DNA from: Prevotella sp. CAG:732
Lineage (GTDB): Bacteria > Bacteroidota > Bacteroidia > Bacteroidales > Bacteroidaceae
Direction: 5' to 3'
NCBI GenBank assembly: GCA_000436035.1
Contig: FR893279.1
Location: forward strand, 1-6,673
Length of the DNA: 6,673 nucleotides
Positions 1-6,183 of this stretch are shown piece by piece (within the stretch, counting starts at the first letter, position 1; each line of letters opens with the position of its first letter). The notes below the pieces were generated by a model. The model was not told where the DNA came from. It did not search any database and saw only the letters and a list, made by a program, of their open reading frames with translations. A program made the translations under genes and the position numbers.

Positions 1-21
1 AATTAATAAATAAAGAAAACA

Positions 22-2625
22 ATGAAGAAGAAAGTGATGATTCTCTCTTTGGCTTTTCTCATTTGCTGCGGAACGTCCCATGCAGCAGATAAGAATCGCA
101 TACGTGCCTCCTTCGACCAAGGTTGGACTTTCCGTCTCTGCAAAAGTCATGCTGATGCCACCGAAGTAATCCGACAGCTCGGCGTGGCGAATCCTGGACT
201 GAGCCTCAACCAGCCAACCGCCAAGAAGACGAAGGTAACCGATGACACGGAACCTGAGCAGGCACAAGTGACGGCTAGCGAAGTCACCACATCGAAAGCC
301 TCGCAAGCATCTAGCGACAAGAATTTCCGTCCAGTCACCATCCCCCATGACTGGAGCATCGAACTGCCCTTCGATCCAAAGGTGGGAGGTTCGGCTGGTT
401 ATCTCCCCGGCGGACAAGGTATCTACAGCAAGGACTTCACGCTCCCTGCGGAATGGCAAAAGCGAATGAGACAAGGCGAGAAGATCACCATCAACTTTGA
501 TGGCGTATATCATCGTGCCACCGTTTGGCTCAATGGGCATCGCCTCGGCTACCACATGTATGGTTACACCGGTTTTGCCTTCGACTTGACACCTTATATA
601 ATAATAGGAGGCAAGAACCGATTGGTAGTGCATGTCGATAGAGAGGAACAATCTCGCTGGTACACCGGCTCTGGCATCTATCGCCATGTCTGGTTGCAAG
701 CCACCAACAAGGTGCATGTCAAGGAGCACGGCATCTTCGTTTCCACCCAGAACGACGGTACGGTGAAAGTGCAGACGGAAATCATCGGCGACAGCAACTG
801 CAAGATTTCCTACACCATCTTAGATAGACTGGGCAAGAAGGTCGCAACAGCTACAACGAAATCAGACAATGGCATTGCGCTCTTGAAAAGCAACGACATC
901 GGGGCGGCAGCCACCACCCTGCAAGTGAAGAATCCACAGCTCTGGAGCACGGAATCGCCTACGCTCTACACTCTCCTTACGAAGGTATATGATAGCAAAG
1001 GCAAACTGGCGGATGAAGTAGAGACACCTTTCGGATTCCGTGAGATTCGCTTCGATGCCAATACCGGTTTCTACTTGAACGGCAAGAACATGAAGTTGAA
1101 GGGAATGTGCTTGCACCAAGATGCCGGCAGTCTGGGTGTAGCAGTGCCAGAGGAGGTTTGGTTGCGCCGTCTGAAAGCCATGAAGGAAATCGGCTGCAAC
1201 TCCATCCGCTGTTCCCACAATCCCCCATCACCAGAGTTCTTGAACATCTGCGACTCCCTCGGTTTGTTGGTACTCGACGAAGCTTTCGACAAATGGAAAT
1301 CGGGCTACTATGAGCCATTCTATGACGAGAACGTCCACCAAGACATCGCCGACATGGTGCTGAGAGACCGCAACCACCCTTCCGTCATCATCTGGAGCAT
1401 CGGCAACGAGGTGCAGGAAGCTTGGAACAAAGACAATGTTGGTGTAGAGAGAGCCAAGGAACTGAACGCCATCGTGAAGAGTATCGACCCTATTCGTCCT
1501 ACGATGATAGCTTGTCAACAGGGATTCGAGAACAAGATTGGCGATGTGACCGACCTCGTGGGCTACAACTACCTGGAGCCTCGCATGATCAACGACCACA
1601 AGCGATTCCCTAACAGAAAGATGTTTGTCAGTGAAGCCTTCGTCTATTACTCTGGACTTCGAGAGAACTTGGTGCGTGACTTCGTGGAGCATAATCCTTG
1701 GCATTTCGTAGAGGAGAATCCTTTCATCGCTGGTTCATACGTTTGGGCTGGTATCGATTATCTCGGCGAGTCTTCCCCATGGCCTGCCAAGGGTTGGTGC
1801 TCCTGTCCTTTCGACATGACATTGAAGGAACGTCCTCAGGCAGCCTTCTATCATCCAGCTTGGAATCCTGAGAAGGAATATCTGAAGTTGGTGGTTCGTG
1901 ACAACTGTTTCGACCAAGCCATGGGCACCGACCACTGGCAATATCCACCGATGGCTGATACTTGGGACTTGCCTTATACCGACTCTCGCTGTGTGGAAGT
2001 GAGATGCTACACCACTTGCGACTCGGTGCAGTTCTACTTCCCGATGTGGAGCAATCCTCAGTTGCCGCTGAAGCCACGTGTCACCAAGGACTATCCCGAC
2101 CATTGCATCACCATACAGTTGCCAGCCCGTCAAGGCAAGGTGCTAGCCGTGGGGTACAAGGATGGCAAGGAAGTGTTGAGAGACTCGCTTATCAATCATG
2201 GTCCTGTGGCAGATGTAAGAATGGATGCAGATTACACCACATTGGCAACGATGAAGAATGATTATTCTGAGATTGCAGAGATAAGTGGCAACATACAGAA
2301 GAATGCAAGCATCCGAAGCAGAAAGGGAGTTTTGCCAACGAGTACGGTTTCTCACATTCGCCTCACGTTAGTGGACAAGGATGGCCTCATCCAACAGATG
2401 CAGCCCAAGAAGTTCCGTGTGGAGGTGGAAGGTCCTATTCGCTTGCTCGGTGTAGAGACTGGTGATATGAGAAGAATGGAGTCTTGGCGCACCACCGAAC
2501 TGAAGACCTATTTCGGTGAAGGATTGGTGAGATTGCAATCCACCACCAAGCCAGGCATCGCTCGTGTCAAGGTCTTTGTCGAAGGCTTCGACAAGCCATT
2601 CGTCAAGGAAATCGTTATCAAGTAA
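22..2625 (+). CDS. Secreted glycoside hydrolase family 2 enzyme (beta-galactosidase-like)
   Basis: This 867-residue protein hydrolyses a beta-glycoside at the non-reducing end, probably in the periplasm or at the cell surface. Residues 1-21 form a signal peptide (KKK, then a hydrophobic core, with likely cleavage after SHA). The cysteines at 15-16 do not form a good lipobox. The jelly-roll sugar-binding domain spans about 100-230 (IPHDWSIE near 107, NG at 171-172, GSGIYR at 216-221). An immunoglobulin-like domain follows to about 340, then a TIM barrel to about 610. The family motif SHNPP lies at 398-402. The predicted acid/base is E463 in SIGNE, and the predicted nucleophile is E538 in VSEA. 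The C-terminal part resembles a DUF4982-like segment (about 650-715) followed by a GH2 C-terminal Ig-like domain (about 775-866). Residues 51-100 are an unusual low-complexity Thr/Ser/Lys/Glu-rich stretch where relatives have a short loop. Substrate (galactoside, glucuronide or other) cannot be fixed from sequence. No SusC/SusD partner is in view, and its promoter is outside the window. Confidence 0.93.
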   Translation: MKKKVMILSLAFLICCGTSHAADKNRIRASFDQGWTFRLCKSHADATEVIRQLGVANPGLSLNQPTAKKTKVTDDTEPEQAQVTASEVTTSKASQASSDKNFRPVTIPHDWSIELPFDPKVGGSAGYLPGGQGIYSKDFTLPAEWQKRMRQGEKITINFDGVYHRATVWLNGHRLGYHMYGYTGFAFDLTPYIIIGGKNRLVVHVDREEQSRWYTGSGIYRHVWLQATNKVHVKEHGIFVSTQNDGTVKVQTEIIGDSNCKISYTILDRLGKKVATATTKSDNGIALLKSNDIGAAATTLQVKNPQLWSTESPTLYTLLTKVYDSKGKLADEVETPFGFREIRFDANTGFYLNGKNMKLKGMCLHQDAGSLGVAVPEEVWLRRLKAMKEIGCNSIRCSHNPPSPEFLNICDSLGLLVLDEAFDKWKSGYYEPFYDENVHQDIADMVLRDRNHPSVIIWSIGNEVQEAWNKDNVGVERAKELNAIVKSIDPIRPTMIACQQGFENKIGDVTDLVGYNYLEPRMINDHKRFPNRKMFVSEAFVYYSGLRENLVRDFVEHNPWHFVEENPFIAGSYVWAGIDYLGESSPWPAKGWCSCPFDMTLKERPQAAFYHPAWNPEKEYLKLVVRDNCFDQAMGTDHWQYPPMADTWDLPYTDSRCVEVRCYTTCDSVQFYFPMWSNPQLPLKPRVTKDYPDHCITIQLPARQGKVLAVGYKDGKEVLRDSLINHGPVADVRMDADYTTLATMKNDYSEIAEISGNIQKNASIRSRKGVLPTSTVSHIRLTLVDKDGLIQQMQPKKFRVEVEGPIRLLGVETGDMRRMESWRTTELKTYFGEGLVRLQSTTKPGIARVKVFVEGFDKPFVKEIVIK

Positions 2626-2635
2626 GAATAAGGCA

Positions 2636-2650
2636 CTTGTCAATGACAAG
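2636..2650. repeat. Small perfect dyad after the GH2 stop codon
   Basis: CTTGTCAATGACAAG has 7-base arms around a single central base, 10 bases after the GH2 stop. In RNA it could form only a short stem with a roughly 5-base loop, and no T-run follows it. It may protect the 3' end or be chance. Confidence 0.35.
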
Positions 2651-2661
2651 CCAGAAAATAA

Positions 2662-2719
2662 TGGCGGTTAGCCCATCATCCCGAAAAAGGATGTGAGGCT
2701 AACCGCCAATATTTTTATA
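2662..2719 (+). terminator. Intrinsic terminator of the GH2 gene, possibly bidirectional
   Basis: A perfect 12-bp stem pairs 2662-2673 (TGGCGGTTAGCC) with 2697-2708 (GGCTAACCGCCA). Inside it, CATCC and GGATG can pair around a CGAAAAA loop. The plus-strand tail is AATATTTTTAT (2709-2719). On the minus strand the same stem is followed by ATTATTTTC, so it could also end the viaA transcript, whose stop codon lies about 90 bases before it. Confidence 0.85.
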
Positions 2720-2775
2720 TCATATCTTATGGAATGACTTCTTAGAAGGCGAGAATTGGGCGCATAGGGTTAATA

Positions 2776-2799
2776 CTGCGACAGCTTGTAGCAGTTTTT
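2776..2799 (+). terminator. Possible second hairpin terminator overlapping the viaA stop codon
   Basis: CTGCGACA (2776-2783) can pair with TGTAGCAG (2787-2794) with one G/A mismatch and a GCT loop. TTTTTA follows directly on the plus strand. It could act as a back-up stop that keeps GH2 read-through from running antisense into viaA. The mismatch and tight loop make this tentative. Its last bases overlap the viaA stop codon (2798-2800). Confidence 0.35.
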
Positions 2800-4504
2800 A
2801 GTATCTCCTCAAAGGTCGATACTTAATGGTATATATTTGGTTGAAGTAATTCTTCCAAGTATTCGGCTCCTTGTCATCATCCCGAACAATGCGGATACCA
2901 TAGAAGCGAGTGCCAGTATCTCGATACTCCTTGAAGCGAGCGAGCATCGACTGCGGAGGGTCGGGAATCAAGAAATCGGTTATCCACAACACATCGGCAT
3001 TCACATAGTGCAAGCCGTCATTATCCAGCAACTCAAACATCTGCTTCATCATCTTCTTCGCCGAAGTTCCGCCACCGATAAATGGCAAATGAGTCGTGGA
3101 TGGCTGACGCCGAACAGATCGCCCAGTGGAAGCAAAGCCAGAATGAGAACCACTATCAGAAAAAGAAGAATTGCCCGAAGCTGTAGATGCAGAAGAATCC
3201 GTGCTATCTGCGGAATTCGCAAGAGAAAAATCTTCAGCCGAGACATTCAGTCCCAACTTTCTCAATCGCTGCGCCTTCCTCTTCTCCATCAAGTCGATAG
3301 CCCTCGTACTCACCGAGAAGTCGATGAGGAAGCAATCACGCTCCAATTCCTCCGCCTTCTCTTCGAGCAGAGCTATCAAGGTAGAGGAGATGCGTTCTGG
3401 CGTGCCATACATACTAGCTGAAGTATCGAGACAGACTATCATCGGACCCTTGCGAGAGGCATGGGTAAAACCAAGCTTGCGAGAAGGCTTCGCCATCTCA
3501 CTCTTATAGCGGAATGTCTGGAGCCTTCGCGTACGATACTTATATATAAAGAGTCCCTCCATATCCTCGTCACTATACTGGGCAAGTTCGAGAGGAAGCA
3601 AGGAGTTGAGGTCATCGCCCACGGTGATACCCTCGATGTCACTACCAGCGGAATGCTCCATCTTCATATCCACACCCGAAGCTATCGTGAGACGATCCTT
3701 GCCATTGGCATCCGCCACACGTCCCATCTTCGCCACAATCTCCTTGATTTCGGGATAGCGGTCTTGCACCTTCATCTGATTCAGTCGGCGTTCAAACTCG
3801 GTCTCCGTCCAACCGTTTGTCATCAACTCCCAAGCCTGTACGGCTCTCTGCTCCGAGACACCTTTCATCTTGATGTTGCGAGTCACCTGGTCCATCATAC
3901 GGATTAATCCCGTCTCGAAGTTGTTCTGACGAATGGAGATATAATCCTTGAGTTTCTGCAAGGTCTGTCGCTCGATGCAAGCCTTCCAATCCTTTACCAA
4001 TCGCTCCCAATTCTCATTTTTGGTAGCGCCATCGCCTTGAAACAAGCGGATGAAGAATGGTTTGTCGAAGCCATCGTCCTCATGCTCCATCGCCAACTGG
4101 TTGAGCAATGGATGCCACACTTTCTCATCCATTCGCTTGAAGTTGGTCCAGTCGAGCACATCATCAGCCCGATGGTTCTCCGTCCAAGCTCGTTGACGTT
4201 GGAAGCGGATATGATGCACGCTCTCCACGATAAACTTGCCCACACAATCGTAGAACACCTTGCCCTTGATTTTACTGTTGACCACCTGCCTCTCAAACTT
4301 CCTCACCTTCTCGCCAGTGCAAAGCGTCACCTCCAAGGTGAAGAGGTGAACGAGATAGTCTTTCAGTGGATCGACCTTCAGATTCCAAGGCATGACAGAG
4401 GCAGACGGTTCAGGAATCACCACCTGCCCCGTCTTGCAAAACTCGTCCAGCATATTGAGATAATACTGGGCTTCCGCCAAGTCCTTATTGGTTTGATAGT
4501 TCAT
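2798..4504 (-). CDS. viaA: ViaA-like VWA-domain protein, partner of RavA
   Basis: This 568-residue cytosolic protein matches the ViaA pattern: a long helical N-terminal region and a C-terminal von Willebrand A domain. ViaA is the partner and activator of the AAA+ ATPase RavA. In E. coli the pair associates with respiratory complexes and raises aminoglycoside sensitivity. Alignable landmarks from memory of E. coli ViaA are AWELMTNGW (224-232), PEIKEIVAKMGR (251-262), SLLPLELA (301-308) and the VWA start KGPMIVCLDTSAS (352-364). The MIDAS metal site looks intact: D360, S362 and S364 (DxSxS), T480 in GGGT and D510 in ITD. E. coli ViaA is about 483 residues; much of the extra length is a serine-rich insertion at about 405-474, inside the VWA fold. 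The ATG directly abuts the ravA stop (TAAATG), so it is co-transcribed and probably translationally coupled. No Shine-Dalgarno sequence is seen, as is usual in Bacteroidota. Confidence 0.88.
   Translation of the reverse strand: MNYQTNKDLAEAQYYLNMLDEFCKTGQVVIPEPSASVMPWNLKVDPLKDYLVHLFTLEVTLCTGEKVRKFERQVVNSKIKGKVFYDCVGKFIVESVHHIRFQRQRAWTENHRADDVLDWTNFKRMDEKVWHPLLNQLAMEHEDDGFDKPFFIRLFQGDGATKNENWERLVKDWKACIERQTLQKLKDYISIRQNNFETGLIRMMDQVTRNIKMKGVSEQRAVQAWELMTNGWTETEFERRLNQMKVQDRYPEIKEIVAKMGRVADANGKDRLTIASGVDMKMEHSAGSDIEGITVGDDLNSLLPLELAQYSDEDMEGLFIYKYRTRRLQTFRYKSEMAKPSRKLGFTHASRKGPMIVCLDTSASMYGTPERISSTLIALLEEKAEELERDCFLIDFSVSTRAIDLMEKRKAQRLRKLGLNVSAEDFSLANSADSTDSSASTASGNSSFSDSGSHSGFASTGRSVRRQPSTTHLPFIGGGTSAKKMMKQMFELLDNDGLHYVNADVLWITDFLIPDPPQSMLARFKEYRDTGTRFYGIRIVRDDDKEPNTWKNYFNQIYTIKYRPLRRY
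3095..3226 (-). other. Serine-rich low-complexity insertion in the ViaA VWA domain
   Basis: It encodes ViaA residues 427-470, of which 16 of 44 are serine, mixed with Asp, Gly, Ala and Thr. It sits between the strand ending STRAIDL (399-405) and the MIDAS threonine of GGGT (480). E. coli ViaA has only about 16 residues in this interval; here there are about 71. The segment is likely a disordered surface loop. The flanking stretch at about 406-420 is basic (MEKRKAQRLRKLGLN). Confidence 0.75.
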
Positions 4505-5776
4505 TTATTCGTAGAGTTTCATTGTGTCCTGTCTGGTGAAGGCAAGTTCCTTGTAGAAGTCTCGGAGATAAGCTGAGATTTCCGCCTTGTCATCCGCCGA
4601 AACGAAGAGATTATCGCCCAATTGTCGTTCAAGCGAAGTCAAGCCATCGGACAACGACTCTATCTCTCCCTCATAATCTCTTCCATCGTCAGGATTCTTG
4701 CGAACACGATGGTATTGGATGTCCTCGGCGAGTGCCTTCTTCATTTCCACCAACTTGTCGGCGAAAGGAGCAAAGAGCGAACGAATCACGATGGAGCGAA
4801 TAGCATCCCGCTCCTCCGGTTCCTGCCACAGACAGTGGTAGATAGGCAACAAGTCGCAAATATCCACCTCTTCCCTATCCTGCATGAAAGCCGAAGTACG
4901 GAGCAAACGAACGATGTTCTTCCATCGGCGGTCGCTCACATAGATGTTTCTGCGCTCAGCAGCCTCATCGACATTCACCGCCCGGAGTGCCTTTCGAATG
5001 CGAGAAATGGCATCGAGTACTTCCTCTTTTACACCGATTTTGTCAATAGCTTGGCTCCATTCCGCATATTCGGCTGGTGAAATTGAAACATCAGCACCTA
5101 TTTGCTCATCAGAAATTGTATCCTCAAACAAATCCGTTGAATTGACTTTCCCTTCGGCCGTCGAACTTTGTTTCTTCACTCTTCGTTCTTCACTCTTCAC
5201 TTCTAAACTGCTCTTCACTTCCAAGAGCATCGCCCGGAAGTTCTTCTCCATCTTGATCGGTCGGCTCTCTATGCGAATCACGAATCGATCCCATAGTGCC
5301 TCCAATCCCTCGCCCTTGGCAGGCAACTCATTACTTGCCGCCACAAGGAGTTTCAACGGAAGGTGCATCTCCCGATTACCATTGCGGAATATCTTTTCAT
5401 TGATGACGGTGAGGAGCGTATTTTGGATAGCCGGTCCCGCCTTCCAAATCTCATCGAGAAAGACCACATCGGCTGTAGGCAGATACCCATCCACCGCACG
5501 TTCGTAAGTATCCGAAGTTTTCAACTTCTGAATACTCACAGGACCAAAGATCTCATCCGGTGTGGAAAAGCGTGACATGAGATACTCAAAACTGTGAGCA
5601 TCCCGAAAGGCGTTCTTCAACTGGCGAGCCACCATACTCTTCGCCACACCCGGAGGTCCTAAAAGGATAATGCTCTCGCCTGCCAAAGCGGCAAGTAGCG
5701 AGAGCGATATTTCTGTCTCTTTCTCATAGATGCCTCGGTTCATCTCCCGAAGCAAGAGCTTGAATCTTTCTATCAT
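4505..5776 (-). CDS. ravA: RavA-like MoxR-family AAA+ ATPase, LARA domain apparently absent
   Basis: This 423-residue cytosolic ATPase is expected to form a hexamer and work with ViaA, encoded immediately downstream. Visible elements are Walker A GPPGVAKS (40-47), the RavA-typical EYLMSRFSTPDEIFGP (64-79), Walker B VVFLDEIWKAGPA (104-116), sensor 1 in LLVAASNE (N149), a likely arginine finger in LWDR (R164), PAEYAEW (234-240), and the sensor 2 motif YVSDRRWK (279-286). The C-terminal helical part (LSDGLTSLERQLGDNLFVSAD, split about 375-395) resembles the final helices of E. coli RavA. E. coli RavA is 498 residues; the roughly 100-residue beta-rich LARA domain that binds lysine decarboxylase LdcI seems to be missing. 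About 35 extra residues occur at about 185-230, beginning in an iterated DNA tract. The start is firm: the next in-frame codon but two upstream is a stop (TAG, 5785-5783). There is no Shine-Dalgarno sequence; the leader is AT-rich. Confidence 0.9.
   Translation of the reverse strand: MIERFKLLLREMNRGIYEKETEISLSLLAALAGESIILLGPPGVAKSMVARQLKNAFRDAHSFEYLMSRFSTPDEIFGPVSIQKLKTSDTYERAVDGYLPTADVVFLDEIWKAGPAIQNTLLTVINEKIFRNGNREMHLPLKLLVAASNELPAKGEGLEALWDRFVIRIESRPIKMEKNFRAMLLEVKSSLEVKSEERRVKKQSSTAEGKVNSTDLFEDTISDEQIGADVSISPAEYAEWSQAIDKIGVKEEVLDAISRIRKALRAVNVDEAAERRNIYVSDRRWKNIVRLLRTSAFMQDREEVDICDLLPIYHCLWQEPEERDAIRSIVIRSLFAPFADKLVEMKKALAEDIQYHRVRKNPDDGRDYEGEIESLSDGLTSLERQLGDNLFVSADDKAEISAYLRDFYKELAFTRQDTMKLYE
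5171..5222 (-). repeat. GTGAAGA-type iterated tract inside ravA
   Basis: Read on the minus strand, this 52-base stretch contains the heptamer GTGAAGA four times, two of them directly adjacent, with degenerate copies (CGAAGA) between. GAAGTGAAGAG occurs twice, 18 bases apart. It encodes residues about 185-202 (LEVKSSLEVKSEERRVKK), a charged stretch with no counterpart in E. coli RavA. Tracts built from GTGAAGA and TGAAGAAT are, as I recall, common between genes in Bacteroidales. Finding one translated inside a conserved gene is unusual. Confidence 0.75.
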
Positions 5777-5788
5777 AATGATCTATAC

Positions 5789-5989
5789 TTATATGTACTT
5801 CTTCACACCATAGCTAGTAACGATGATACCCATCAACCAAGCAGCCAACCCGACATCATAGAAATAAAGTTTCGGTGTCTTCGTCTTAATGGTAGGATTA
5901 GACAAAATGGTAAGCGTAATTACTGATAAAAACCTAAACATTCGAGAAATAACATCATCTAATGTTCTTTTTATCAATTCCTTATCCAT
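5789..5989 (-). pseudogene. Remnant of a DUF4143-type AAA+ ATPase gene with an internal deletion
   Basis: The open frame from the ATG at 5989 gives 66 residues. Its C-terminal half contains KTPKLYFYDVGLAAWLMGI, the signature of the DUF4143 region of multi-copy Bacteroidota ATP-binding proteins (usually about 380-450 residues). Its N-terminal half, with KRTLDDVISRMF and SVITLT, resembles the start of the same family just before the P-loop (typically TGPRQSGKTT). The P-loop and everything between appear deleted, and the frame stops soon after the LMGI motif. A longer reading from 6040 is possible, but that ATG lies upstream of the -7 box and would translate the palindrome, so I prefer 5989. The product is unlikely to bind ATP. 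The remnant ends 12 bases before ravA. A small independent membrane-associated protein is a less likely alternative. Confidence 0.6.
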
Positions 5990-5992
5990 TAC

Positions 5993-6029
5993 TGTGACAA
6001 TTTTAAAGTTCAACTTTAAATTTGTCACA
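5993..6029. repeat. Near-perfect 37-base palindrome (18-base arms)
   Basis: The arms TGTGACAATTTTAAAGTT (5993-6010) and AACTTTAAATTTGTCACA (6012-6029) flank a single C at 6011 and are complementary except for one T/T position (6001/6021). On the minus strand it begins within the -7 box of the predicted promoter and ends 3 bases before the ATG at 5989, so it covers the expected transcription start and the whole leader. It could be a repressor operator, or an RNA hairpin hiding the start codon. Confidence 0.85.
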
Positions 6030-6060
6030 AAGGTAATCATTATATATTAAATAGCCAAAA
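6028..6060 (-). promoter_or_regulatory. Bacteroidota-type promoter for the remnant gene and probably ravA-viaA
   Basis: On the minus strand, TACCTTTG (6035-6028) matches the -7 consensus TAnnTTTG exactly. TTTTG (6060-6056) lies 20 bases upstream, within the usual 19-21 spacing to the -33 TTTG box. Transcription would start a few bases downstream, inside the palindrome, giving a leader of roughly 30 bases or less before the ATG at 5989. By eye I found no equally good -7 match between here and ravA. Confidence 0.65.
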
Positions 6061-6103
6061 GTCCCATCTATCTTTTTGCTTTTTTTATAAGATTTCAATT
6101 AAG

Positions 6104-6147
6104 AAAAAAGCGGATGCTCGGCTCTTTCTCTTGCCAAGCATCCGCTT
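6104..6147 (-). terminator. Intrinsic terminator of asd
   Basis: On the minus strand a 15-bp stem pairs AAGCGGATGCTTGGC (6147-6133) with GCCGAGCATCCGCTT (6122-6108), with one G-U pair and a 10-base loop, followed by a T-run (6109-6104). The G-U pair becomes a C/A mismatch on the plus strand, so the element favours the minus strand. It starts about 37 bases after the asd stop and insulates the downstream ravA-viaA promoter. Confidence 0.9.
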
Positions 6148-6183
6148 CTTATCTGATATACCTTATTTATAATATATAAGGGA

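Noticed and set aside
22..72. GH2 enzyme as a lipoprotein
   Set aside because: Cysteines 15 and 16 lack a suitable lipobox (ICC preceded by FL), and the SHA site at 19-21 fits ordinary signal peptidase cleavage better.
1228..1704. 158-codon minus-strand open frame within the GH2 gene
   Set aside because: It overlaps the catalytic barrel of GH2 antisense, with no family resemblance.
3461..3907. 148-codon plus-strand open frame opposite viaA
   Set aside because: It is antisense to the conserved ViaA core, with no recognisable motif or start signals.
4037..4576. 179-codon plus-strand open frame opposite the viaA start and ravA end
   Set aside because: It lies antisense to strongly recognisable ViaA and RavA coding sequence, resembles no family I know, and has no promoter or terminator of its own. 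It is a by-product of codon use on the other strand.
5171..5222. CRISPR-like or tandem-repeat array
   Set aside because: The units are only 7 bases and degenerate, without spacers of regular length, and the tract is in frame inside ravA; it is not a CRISPR array.
4944..5507. 187-codon plus-strand open frame opposite ravA
   Set aside because: It is opposite Walker B and sensor motifs of RavA; its serine/arginine-rich composition is typical of a shadow frame.
5990..6040. N-terminal extension of the remnant ORF starting at 6040
   Set aside because: This ATG lies upstream of the predicted -7 box, and the added residues are simply the translated palindrome. The ATG at 5989 fits the promoter and the family start better.
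6161..6181. CCTTAT...ATAAGG inverted repeat just after the asd stop
   Set aside because: A 6-bp AT-rich stem with a 9-base loop and no T-run of its own; chance is likely, and the strong terminator lies just beyond.
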